Below, one piece after another: positions 52,723-60,543 of a DNA stretch of 64,000 nucleotides. How positions within the stretch are numbered: the stretch's first letter is position 1; the number at the start of each line of letters is the position of its first letter. A model generated the notes under the pieces. It was not told the DNA's origin. It did not search any database and saw only the letters and a list, made by a program, of their open reading frames with translations. The DNA comes from Amycolatopsis solani (lineage in GTDB: Bacteria; Actinomycetota; Actinomycetes; Mycobacteriales; Pseudonocardiaceae): positions 248,001 to 312,000 of the forward strand of contig NZ_JAWQJT010000001.1 of the NCBI RefSeq assembly GCF_033441515.1, written 5' to 3'. A program made the position numbers and the translations under genes.

Positions 52723-53175
52723 TCAGCCGGCCATGCTGCCGTCGCCCGCTTTCGCGGCGCCGGACGGAACCTTCGCGACCTGGGCGGCCGGCACGGTGAA
52801 CTTCGTGGTGTACGTCTGGCCGCCGCAGGTGACGGTCAGCGGGTACTCCCCCGCGGCCGTGCCGGGCTTGAGCGTGGCGTCCGCGCTGATGTTCGCGTCC
52901 GCGCCCATGAACGGGCCCGGGGTGTAGTTCGCGAAGTCCAGTGCCGGCGAGGAGAACTTCGGCGAAGCGCCTTCGCACTTGGCCAGCGCCACGTTCGGCG
53001 CGTCGCGGACGTACTTGTCCACGAGCGACTGGTTGATCGCGGTGTTGACGTTGAGCTGGACGCTGCCGGCCGGCGCGGGCGCCGCGGGACTGCTGCTCTG
53101 CGCTGTCGCGGGCGCCGCCAGCGCCGTCGCCCCGATCACCGCTGCCGCAACGAAAACCACCGTCTTGCGCACCAT
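52723..53175 (-). CDS. Secreted paralogue lacking the sorting tail
   Basis: A 150-residue exported protein: signal peptide (cleavage after APATA, residue 25), one immunoglobulin-like domain with C67 and C117, and a short end KVPSGAAKAGDGSMAG. It is laid out like the 183-residue neighbour up to the KVP(A/S)GA phrase, but stops where the neighbour continues into its membrane tail, so this copy should be released. AAGGG precedes ATG 53175. Function unknown. Confidence 0.72.
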   Translation of the reverse strand: MVRKTVVFVAAAVIGATALAAPATAQSSSPAAPAPAGSVQLNVNTAINQSLVDKYVRDAPNVALAKCEGASPKFSSPALDFANYTPGPFMGADANISADATLKPGTAAGEYPLTVTCGGQTYTTKFTVPAAQVAKVPSGAAKAGDGSMAG

Positions 53176-53244
53176 CGCACCCTTCGCGTCCTTCAGCCTT
53201 ACCACCGACAAGACGCGACGGGGCGCGACGGGTTGCCTGCGAAC

Positions 53245-54645
53245 TCAGTCGAGATCGTCGTGGCGCATGAGCTGGCGCCCGGCCTCGGTGATCGAGCCCG
53301 ACAGCGACGGGTACACCGAGAACGTCAGCGCCAGGTGGTCCACGGTGAGCTGGTTCTGGACGGCGAGCGCAATGGGCAGGATGAGCTCGCTCGCCTGCGG
53401 CGCCACGACGACGCCGCCGACGACCACGCCGGTGGCCGGGCGGCAGAACAGCTTCACGAAGCCCCGGCGGAGGCCCTCCATCTTCGCGCGCGCGTTGGTG
53501 GCCAGCGGCAGCATGATCGTGCGCGCCGGCACCTCGCCGGAGTCGATCGCCTGCTGGCTGATGCCGACGGTGGCGATCTCCGGGTGGGTGAACACGTTGG
53601 CGGCGACGGTCTTGAGCTTGATCGGCGCGACACCCTCGCCCAGCGCGTGCCACATCGCGATGCGGCCCTGCATGCTCGCCACCGAGGCCAGCATGAGCAC
53701 GCCGGTGCAGTCGCCGGCGGCGTAGATGCCGGGCACGGAGGTGCGCGAAACGCGGTCGACGGTGATGAACCCGCCGGGGCCGGGCGCGATGCCGACCTTG
53801 TCGAGGCCGATGTCCTGGGTGTTGGGGACCGACCCGACGGTCATCAGCGCGTGGCTGGCCTCGATCACGCGCCCGTCGGCGAGGTGGATCTCGACGCCCT
53901 TGTCGGTGCGCTCGACGCGGTCGGCGCGCGCCTGCTTCGCCACGGTCGTGCCGCGCTGGGAGAAGACCTCCTCGAGCACCGCGGCGGCGTCGGCATCCTC
54001 GTGCGGGAGGACGCGGTCGCGGCTGGAGACGACGGTGACCTTGACGCCCATCTCGGTGTAGGCGGACGCGAACTCGGCGCCGGTGACGCCGGAGCCGATC
54101 ACGGCGAGGTGCTCCGGCAGCTCCCGGAGCTCGTAGAGCTGGCGCCAGTCGAGGATGCGCTCGCCGTCCGGCACCGCGCCCGGCAGGACGCGCGGCGTGG
54201 CGCCGGTCGCGATCAGGACGACGTCGGCCGGCAGGGCCTCGGTGCCATCCTTGGTCGTCACGGCGACCTTGTGGGTGGCGAGGCCGGTCTCCTCGTCGCA
54301 GAAGCGGGCTTCGCCGATGAGGACGCGGACGCCTTCGCGCTGCACGCGGGCGCGGATGTCGGCGGACTGGGCGAGCGCGAGGCCCTTCACCCGGCCGTGC
54401 ACGGTCGGGAGGTCGATGCTGGTGTCGGCCAGGTCGGTGTTGATGCCGAGCTCGCTGAGGTCGTGCATCTTCGCCAGCGCGCCGGAGCTCGCGATGAACG
54501 TCTTCGACGGAACGCAGTCGTAGAGCACGCAGGCGCCGCCCAGGCCGTCCCGTTCGACGATCGTGACGTCGGCGCCGTGCTGGGCGGCGACGAGCGCGGC
54601 TTCGTAGCCGGCCGGGCCCCCGCCCATGATCACGATCCTGGTCAC
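53245..54645 (-). CDS. lpdA: NAD(P)H-quinone dehydrogenase, LpdA type
   Basis: A 466-residue flavoprotein of the disulfide oxidoreductase family: IVIMGGGPAGYEAALVAAQ for FAD, GGACVLYDCVPSK with C39 and C44, second Rossmann motif VIGSGVTGAEFA, YAAGDCTGVLMLASVA and a dimer domain. The C-terminal catalytic His-Glu of lipoamide dehydrogenases is replaced (SVYPSLSGSI), as in mycobacterial LpdA (Rv3303c), which reduces quinones rather than lipoamide. GTG 54645 has GGAGG six bases upstream. Neighbours match the mycobacterial order. Confidence 0.87.
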   Translation of the reverse strand: MTRIVIMGGGPAGYEAALVAAQHGADVTIVERDGLGGACVLYDCVPSKTFIASSGALAKMHDLSELGINTDLADTSIDLPTVHGRVKGLALAQSADIRARVQREGVRVLIGEARFCDEETGLATHKVAVTTKDGTEALPADVVLIATGATPRVLPGAVPDGERILDWRQLYELRELPEHLAVIGSGVTGAEFASAYTEMGVKVTVVSSRDRVLPHEDADAAAVLEEVFSQRGTTVAKQARADRVERTDKGVEIHLADGRVIEASHALMTVGSVPNTQDIGLDKVGIAPGPGGFITVDRVSRTSVPGIYAAGDCTGVLMLASVASMQGRIAMWHALGEGVAPIKLKTVAANVFTHPEIATVGISQQAIDSGEVPARTIMLPLATNARAKMEGLRRGFVKLFCRPATGVVVGGVVVAPQASELILPIALAVQNQLTVDHLALTFSVYPSLSGSITEAGRQLMRHDDLD

Positions 54646-54773
54646 CTGGGTCCTCCTCGATGTGCTCGTGTGCGGTGGTCTCACCGTACGCGGCGCAGGT
54701 GTCCGGACACTGAAGTGGGCGAACACGGCGAGTGCGTCCACTCTGGCCGGGCAGAGGTCGCTACGCTGTCGGC

Positions 54774-55226
54774 GTGCCGTTGTATGCCGCTTACGGATCG
54801 AACATGGAGCCCGCCCAGATGCTGGAGCGCGCGCCGCACTCTCCGATGGCCGGCAGCGGCTGGCTGGAGGGGTGGCGCCTGACCTTCGGCGGCGAGGACC
54901 TCGGCTGGGAAGGTGCCCTGGCCACGATCGTCGAAGACCCGGGATCCCGGGTCTTCGTCGTCCTCTACGACGTGACGCCGCTGGACGAGGACGGGCTGGA
55001 CCGCTGGGAAGGCGGGGAGCTCGGGATGCACTCGAAGATCCGGCTCCGGGTGCAGAGCATGGACGGCTCGGTGCTGGCCTGGCTGTACGTCCTGGACGCG
55101 TACGAGGGCGGGCTGCCGTCGGCGCGGTACCTGGGTGTGCTGGCCGATGCCGCGGAGGCGGCCGGGGCGCCGTCGGACTACGTCGACGACCTGCGGACCC
55201 GCCCCTGTTCGGGCATCAGCGGCTGA
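54774..55226 (+). CDS. Gamma-glutamylcyclotransferase-like protein
   Basis: A 150-residue GGCT-fold protein: VPLYAAYGSNMEPAQM is the diagnostic substrate loop (YGSN), followed by GWRLTFGG, VFVVLYDVTPLDEDGLDRWEG with the catalytic-type glutamate, and LAWLYVLDAYEGGLPSARYLGVLADAA. Such proteins release 5-oxoproline from gamma-glutamyl compounds, though many relatives are untested. GTG 54774 lies six bases after TACGCT (leaderless-like). Divergent from lpdA by 128 bases, as Rv3304 is in M. tuberculosis. Confidence 0.8.
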   Translation: MPLYAAYGSNMEPAQMLERAPHSPMAGSGWLEGWRLTFGGEDLGWEGALATIVEDPGSRVFVVLYDVTPLDEDGLDRWEGGELGMHSKIRLRVQSMDGSVLAWLYVLDAYEGGLPSARYLGVLADAAEAAGAPSDYVDDLRTRPCSGISG

Positions 55227-55234
55227 CTCCACAC

Positions 55235-55253
55235 CCTGTGGACAACTCGGTGG
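55235..55253 (+). repeat. Direct repeat, left copy, with DnaA-box-like core
   Basis: CCTGTGGACAACTCGGTGG occurs here and again at 55487-55505. It contains TGTGGACAA, the complement of TTGTCCACA. The two copies frame a 233-base segment without a recognisable gene. Confidence 0.6.
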
Positions 55254-55448
55254 CCTGAGCGCTACCACGAGCCCGCGCGAGACTCGCCGGGCACCCCGTC
55301 ACGCGCGCCGGCCCGCATGTGCAAGCCGGCGACGCCCCGGGTCCGGGCGAACGTGAAACTCCTTGCGGCACAACGCAAAAAGCAGGCCGGCAGCGCTCGC
55401 GCGGCGGGCCGTCGACCAGTGTGCCCGCCGGTCCGCGGGCACGCAAAA

Positions 55449-55478
55449 CGGCCCTTCCCCCGATCGAGGGAAGGGCCG
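55449..55478. terminator. Hairpin between convergent genes
   Basis: CGGCCCTTCCC (55449-55459) pairs perfectly with 55468-55478 across an eight-base loop. It lies in the gap between the gamma-glutamylcyclotransferase gene and the convergent amidohydrolase gene. AAAA on its left gives a T-run for minus-strand transcripts. Confidence 0.7.
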
Positions 55479-55486
55479 ATTCACGG

Positions 55487-55517
55487 CCTGTGGACAACTC
55501 GGTGGAGCTGTGGACAA
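55487..55517 (+). repeat. Direct repeat, right copy, plus third DnaA-box-like 9-mer
   Basis: The second copy of the 19-base repeat (55487-55505) is followed at 55509-55517 by another TGTGGACAA. Together with 55237-55245 this gives three 9-mers in the same orientation within 281 bases, directly after the amidohydrolase stop codon. Confidence 0.6.
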
Positions 55518-55524
55518 CCCGCGG

Positions 55525-56826
55525 TCAGGCGAGCGTCGTCAATGCGGTGTGGACCAGCGTGCGGACCCCGCAGAGCAGGGCTCGCTCGTCGAGGACGAAC
55601 GTCGGGCGGTGGATGTCCGACTGCGGGGCCGGCGGCCCGGGCCAGACACCCAAGCGGGCGAACCCGCCCGGGACGTGCTCCAGGTACCAGCCGAAGTCTT
55701 CCCCGCCGGAGGACTGCTCGGTGCCGGCCACCGCGCCCTCGCCGAGGGCCGCTTCGACGCCCGCGCGCATCAGCGCGGTCGAGTCCGCGTCCGAGACCAC
55801 CGGCGGGACGCCGCGGCGGTAGTCCAGCGAGAAGCCGACGCCGGTCGGGGCCAGCAGGGACTCCACAGAGGACGCCACCAGCGGCTCCAGCGACGTCCAG
55901 ACCTCGTGGTCGGCGGTGCGGAGCGTGCCGCGCAGGACGCCGTCCTGGGGCACCGCGTTGGCCGCCTGGCCCGCGTGGACCGCGCCCCACACCAGGACGG
56001 TGCCGGAGCGCGGGTCGACCCGGCGCGAGAGCACCGCGGGCAGCGACGTGATCACCGTGCCCAGCGCGTGGACCAGGTCGGCCGTCAGGTGCGGCCGGGA
56101 CGTGTGGCCGCCCGGCGACGTCAGGCGCAGCTCGATCAGGTCCGCCGCGGACGTCAGCGCGCCCACGCGCATGCCGACCGAGCCCACTTCGAGCCGCGGG
56201 TCGACGTGCAGGCCGTAGATCCGCTCGACGCCGTCGAGCGCGCCGGCCGCGATCATGTCCAGCGCGCCGCCGGGCATGACCTCCTCGGCGGGCTGGAAGA
56301 TCAGCCGGACGCGGCCGGGCAGCTCCGGCGCGCCGGCCAGCGCGCGGGCCGCGCCGAGCAGGATCGCCGTGTGGGCGTCGTGGCCGCACATGTGGGCCGC
56401 GCCCTCCGACGTCGAGGCGTAGGGCAGCCCGGTGTCCTCGGTGAGCGGCAGCGCGTCCATGTCCGCGCGCAGCGCCACGCACCGCTCGCCGCTGCCGATG
56501 TCGCAGACGACGCCGGTGCCGCCGGGCAGCACCCACGGCTTGAGCCCGACGGTGCGCAGCAGCGTGACGACCAGCTCCGTGGTCGCGAACTCGTGCCGTG
56601 AAAGCTCCGGGTGCGCGTGGATGTGCCGGCGCCAGGCCAGCACGTCGGTCGCGTTGGCGCGCAGCCAGTCGTCGAGCCAGAACGGGCCGCGGCCCGCGCC
56701 AAGGTCTTCCACGGGAGCCATGCTTACGCCGGCTTCGGAAATGAGCGCCTCAGGCCCCTCCATAGGGGTCATCATGCGCCCATGGGGGTCGCCTGGAACG
56801 TCCGGCCGTGAATCCAACACCGTCAC
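55525..56826 (-). CDS. M20 family amidohydrolase
   Basis: A 433-residue metallopeptidase/amidohydrolase of the AmiA1/AmiB1 (hippuricase-like) group: WRRHIHAHPELSRHEFATT, LRADMDALPL, AAHMCGHDAHTAILLGAA (metal Cys/His), IFQPAEEVMPGGA, YGLHVDPRLEVG and SPGGHTSRPH in the dimer domain. It removes acyl groups from amino acids or similar amides. GTG 56826 is chosen for the excellent GGGAGGAGG six bases upstream; it gives about 40 more N-terminal residues than internal ATGs (56721, 56763). Synteny with Rv3305c/Rv3306c supports the assignment. Confidence 0.87.
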   Translation of the reverse strand: MTVLDSRPDVPGDPHGRMMTPMEGPEALISEAGVSMAPVEDLGAGRGPFWLDDWLRANATDVLAWRRHIHAHPELSRHEFATTELVVTLLRTVGLKPWVLPGGTGVVCDIGSGERCVALRADMDALPLTEDTGLPYASTSEGAAHMCGHDAHTAILLGAARALAGAPELPGRVRLIFQPAEEVMPGGALDMIAAGALDGVERIYGLHVDPRLEVGSVGMRVGALTSAADLIELRLTSPGGHTSRPHLTADLVHALGTVITSLPAVLSRRVDPRSGTVLVWGAVHAGQAANAVPQDGVLRGTLRTADHEVWTSLEPLVASSVESLLAPTGVGFSLDYRRGVPPVVSDADSTALMRAGVEAALGEGAVAGTEQSSGGEDFGWYLEHVPGGFARLGVWPGPPAPQSDIHRPTFVLDERALLCGVRTLVHTALTTLA

Positions 56827-57023
56827 GCCGCACCTCCTCCCGCAACACGGGTAACCCGCGCAGCGGCTGGGGTCACGCATCGTGCCGATCGATCTGTTGT
56901 ACGCATTTGCAGACGATCGTGCACCATGCATGCGGCAAGCCGCGCCTCGAAAACGGCCGTCCTAGTTGGCCGGTAGCGGATCTGCGTTGAACGGTGTGCA
57001 GTAGTTCGGCAAAGCCGAACGCT

Positions 57024-57326
57024 TCAGGACTTCTTCGCCTTCTTCGAACGGATCCGCCTGCCGTAGATGACGATGCCGAGCAGAACGACCGCGATCAGGC
57101 CCGCGATCAGCTTGTTCTTGGTCTTCTGGGTGTTCGCCTTGTCGGTCTGGGCCGGGTCCAGCACCGGGCCGGGCGGCTGGGTCTGCGCCTGGACCGGCGC
57201 GACCGCCGCGTAACCCGTGGTCACCGAAACCGTCGCCGGCCGCACCGGCTCGGCCAGCGCGGGCGAAGCGGTGAACAGCACCGCGCCGAGCACGCCGACC
57301 AGGACCAGACCCCGCAGTTTCGCCAT
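57024..57326 (-). CDS. Small exported membrane-anchored protein
   Basis: A 100-residue protein: signal peptide (LVLVGVLGAVLFTASPALA, cleavage near 25), a Pro/Gln/Thr-rich extracytoplasmic stretch, one C-terminal membrane helix (LIAGLIAVVLLGIVIYG) and a strongly basic end RRIRSKKAKKS. This Nin/Cout layout resembles small sorting-type or secretion-accessory proteins but has no LPxTG motif. AAGGG precedes ATG 57326. Function unknown. Confidence 0.68.
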   Translation of the reverse strand: MAKLRGLVLVGVLGAVLFTASPALAEPVRPATVSVTTGYAAVAPVQAQTQPPGPVLDPAQTDKANTQKTKNKLIAGLIAVVLLGIVIYGRRIRSKKAKKS

Positions 57327-57375
57327 GTCATCCCTTCGCCACGACCAGGCATTCTCCCCGCGGAACGCCCGCGCG

Positions 57376-58371
57376 TCAGCCGCCACGAGGTGGACTGAAC
57401 GCGTCGAGGATCCGCTGTGCACCGAGGGTAGCCGTCAGCTCACCGGCGCGCACCGCCCGTTCGACGTCGGGAACGACCGTTCGCACGTCCGGATGCGCCG
57501 CCAGGCGACTGAGCAACTGCTCGCGCACCATCGCCCACGTCCAGTCGACCTGCTGCCGGCGGCGGCGGGCTTCGAGCTCACCGGACGCCGAAAGCGTGTC
57601 GCGGTGCTGCTCGATCGCGCCCCAGACCTCGTCCAGGCGCAGGTTGTGCAGGCCGCTGCAGGTGAGCACCGGCGGGGTCCACGCCGCCTCGGGCCCGTAG
57701 ATCATCCGCAGCGCGCCCGAGAGCTCGCGGGCCGCGCGCTTGGCGTCGCGTTCGTGGTCGCCGTCGGCCTTGTTGACCGCGATGACGTCGGCGAGCTCCA
57801 GCACGCCCTTCTTGATGCCCTGGAGCTGGTCACCGGTGCGCGCGAGCGTCAGGAACAGGAAGCAGTCGACCATGTTCGCCACGGTCACCTCGGACTGCCC
57901 GACGCCGACCGTCTCGACCAGCACGGTGTCGTAGCCGGCGGCCTCCATCAGCACGATCGTCTCGCGCGTCGCCCGTGCGACGCCGCCGAGCGTCCCGGAC
58001 GTCGGCGACGGCCGGATGAACGCCCGTTCGTCGACCGCCAGGCGCGCCATCCGGGTCTTGTCGCCGAGGATCGAGCCGCCGGTACGCGTCGACGACGGGT
58101 CGACCGCCAGGACGGCGACGCGATGCCCGGCCGCGGTCAGGTCGGTGCCCAGCTGATCGATGAATGTCGACTTGCCGACACCGGGGACGCCCGTGATGCC
58201 GATGCGTCGCGCGCCGCCCGACGACGGCAGCAGCTCGACCAGCAGTTCCTGGGCCTGTGCCCGGTGGTCCTCCCGCTGCGACTCGACCAGCGTGATCGCC
58301 TTGGACAGCGTCCCGCGGTCGCCCGCCAGCACGCCCTTGGCGTAGGCGGTGACGTCGATCTTGCGCGGCAA
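57376..58371 (-). CDS. meaB: Methylmalonyl-CoA mutase-associated GTPase
   Basis: A 331-residue G3E-family GTPase that guards methylmalonyl-CoA mutase: it gates cobalamin loading and removes damaged cofactor. Walker A GVPGVGKSTFIDQL, ILGDKTRM switch region, VETVGVGQSE (Walker B/switch), NKADGD (guanine specificity) and a C-terminal dimerisation arm. TTG 58371 follows the mutB stop by three bases, with AGGAG from the end of mutB as ribosome site. Last gene of the mutA-mutB-meaB operon. Confidence 0.92.
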   Translation of the reverse strand: MPRKIDVTAYAKGVLAGDRGTLSKAITLVESQREDHRAQAQELLVELLPSSGGARRIGITGVPGVGKSTFIDQLGTDLTAAGHRVAVLAVDPSSTRTGGSILGDKTRMARLAVDERAFIRPSPTSGTLGGVARATRETIVLMEAAGYDTVLVETVGVGQSEVTVANMVDCFLFLTLARTGDQLQGIKKGVLELADVIAVNKADGDHERDAKRAARELSGALRMIYGPEAAWTPPVLTCSGLHNLRLDEVWGAIEQHRDTLSASGELEARRRRQQVDWTWAMVREQLLSRLAAHPDVRTVVPDVERAVRAGELTATLGAQRILDAFSPPRGG

Positions 58372-58374
58372 GGG

Positions 58375-60543
58375 TCAGGACTCCTGCGCCGTCAGCTGAC
58401 CGAGCAGGTCGATGGCCGCGTCCGCGAGCACCGTGCCGGGGCCGAAGATCGCGGCCGCGCCGGCTTCGCGCAGCGCCGGGTAGTCCTGGGGCGGGATGAC
58501 ACCGCCGACGACCACCATGATGTCCTCGCGGCCCAGCTCGGCGAGCTCGTGGCGCAGCGCCGGCACCAGCGAGAGGTGCCCGGCGGCCAGCGACGAGACG
58601 CCGACGACGTGCACGTCCGCCTCGATCGCCTGGCGGGCGACCTCGGCCGGGGTGGAGAACAGCGGGCCGACGTCGACGTCGAAGCCGATGTCGGCGAAGC
58701 CGGTGGCGATCACCTTCTGGCCGCGGTCGTGGCCGTCCTGGCCCATCTTCGCGACCAGGATGCGGGGACGGCGGCCCTCCTCCTCGGCGAACTTCTCGAC
58801 CAGCTCACGGGCCTGCTCGACGTTCTGCGACTTACCCACCTCTTCGCGGTAGACGCCCGAAATCGTCCGGATCTGCCCGGAGTGGCGACCCCAGAGCTTC
58901 TCGAGGGCGTCGGAGATCTCGCCGACGGTGGCCTTCGCGCGGGCCGCGCCGATGGCCAGCTCCAGCAGGTTGCCGCCGTTCCCGGCGCCTTCGGTGAGCC
59001 GCCGCAGGGCGTCTTCGGTCGCCAGGCCGTCCCTTTCGGAGCGCAGCCGCCGCAGCTTCTCCAGCTGCTGCGTCCGGACGCCCGCGTTGTCCACCTTCAG
59101 GACTTCGATGTCCTCGTCCCCGGTGACCTGGTACTTGTTGACGCCGATCACCGGCTGCCGCCCGGAGTCGATGCGTGCCTGGGTGCGCGCGGCGGCTTCT
59201 TCGATGCGCAGCTTGGGGATGCCCGCGTCGATCGCCTTGGCCATGCCGCCGGCCTGCTCGACCTCGCTGATGTGGCCCCACGCCTTGCGCGCGAGGTCGT
59301 AGGTCAGCTTCTCGACGAAGGCGCTGCCGCCCCACGGGTCGATCACCCGCGTGGTGCCGGATTCCTGCTGCAGCAGCAGCTGCGTGTTGCGCGCGATCCG
59401 CGCGGAGAAGTCGGTCGGCAGGGCCAGGGCCTCGTCGAGGGCGTTGGTGTGCAGCGACTGCGTGTGCCCCTGGGTCGCCGCCATCGCCTCGACGCACGTG
59501 CGCACGACGTTGTTGTAGACGTCCTGCGCGGTCAGCGACCAGCCCGACGTCTGGGAGTGCGTGCGCAGCGAGAGCGACTTCTGCGACTTGGGGTCGAAGC
59601 CCTTCACCAGCTTCGCCCACAGCAGCCGCGCCGCGCGCAGCTTCGCGACCTCCATGAAGAAGTTCATGCCGATGGCCCAGAAGAACGACAGCCGCGGCGC
59701 GAACTTGTCCACACCCAGCCCGGCGTCGACGCCGGAACGGATGTACTCGACGCCGTCGGCCAGCGTGTAGGCCAGCTCCAGATCGGCGGTCGCCCCGGCT
59801 TCCTGCATGTGGTAGCCGGAGATGGAGATCGAGTTGTACTTCGGCATGTGCTGCGACGTGAAGGAGAAGATGTCGGAGATGATCCGCATCGACGGCTGCG
59901 GCGGGTAGATGTAGGTGTTGCGGACCATGAACTCCTTGAGGATGTCGTTCTGGATGGTCCCCGCGAGCTGCTCCGGCTTCACCCCCTGCTCCTCGGCCGC
60001 GACGACGTACAACGCCAGCACCGGCAGCACCGCGCCGTTCATCGTCATCGACACCGACATCTTGTCGAGCGGGATGCCGTCGAAGAGCTGGCGCATGTCG
60101 TAGATGGAGTCGATCGCGACGCCCGCCATGCCGACGTCGCCGGAGACGCGCGGGTGGTCGGAGTCGTAGCCGCGGTGGGTGGCCAGGTCGAACGCGACCG
60201 AAAGCCCTTTCTGCCCGGCGGCGAGGTTGCGCCGGTAGAAGGCGTTGGACTCCTCGGCGGTGGAGAACCCGGCGTACTGGCGGATGGTCCACGGCTGGTT
60301 CACGTACATCGTCGGGTACGGCCCGCGCAGGAACGGCGCGACACCCGGGTACGTGCCCAGGAAGTCCACATCGGACAGATCGGCGGCGGTGTAGACCGGC
60401 TTGACGCCGATGCCTTCCGGCGTCTCCCAGTCCAGCGCGTCCGGGCCCTTGCCCGTCGCTTCCTGCACCGCGCGAGCCCAGGCGTCGCGGTCGCCCGGCG
60501 ACGGCGTGCCGAGGTCGAGACCGGCGAAGTTCGGGATGCTCAT
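58375..60543 (-). CDS. mutB: Methylmalonyl-CoA mutase, large subunit
   Basis: A 722-residue adenosylcobalamin enzyme interconverting methylmalonyl-CoA and succinyl-CoA. TIM-barrel motifs: [61 protein letters not shown]. The C-terminal B12 domain has GQDGHDRG (DxHxxG, lower cobalt ligand), SSLAAGH and [10 protein letters not shown]. Its ATG overlaps the mutA stop by four bases (ATGA). With the propionyl-CoA carboxylase genes in the same window it completes the propionate-to-succinyl-CoA route. Confidence 0.95.
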   Translation of the reverse strand: MSIPNFAGLDLGTPSPGDRDAWARAVQEATGKGPDALDWETPEGIGVKPVYTAADLSDVDFLGTYPGVAPFLRGPYPTMYVNQPWTIRQYAGFSTAEESNAFYRRNLAAGQKGLSVAFDLATHRGYDSDHPRVSGDVGMAGVAIDSIYDMRQLFDGIPLDKMSVSMTMNGAVLPVLALYVVAAEEQGVKPEQLAGTIQNDILKEFMVRNTYIYPPQPSMRIISDIFSFTSQHMPKYNSISISGYHMQEAGATADLELAYTLADGVEYIRSGVDAGLGVDKFAPRLSFFWAIGMNFFMEVAKLRAARLLWAKLVKGFDPKSQKSLSLRTHSQTSGWSLTAQDVYNNVVRTCVEAMAATQGHTQSLHTNALDEALALPTDFSARIARNTQLLLQQESGTTRVIDPWGGSAFVEKLTYDLARKAWGHISEVEQAGGMAKAIDAGIPKLRIEEAAARTQARIDSGRQPVIGVNKYQVTGDEDIEVLKVDNAGVRTQQLEKLRRLRSERDGLATEDALRRLTEGAGNGGNLLELAIGAARAKATVGEISDALEKLWGRHSGQIRTISGVYREEVGKSQNVEQARELVEKFAEEEGRRPRILVAKMGQDGHDRGQKVIATGFADIGFDVDVGPLFSTPAEVARQAIEADVHVVGVSSLAAGHLSLVPALRHELAELGREDIMVVVGGVIPPQDYPALREAGAAAIFGPGTVLADAAIDLLGQLTAQES

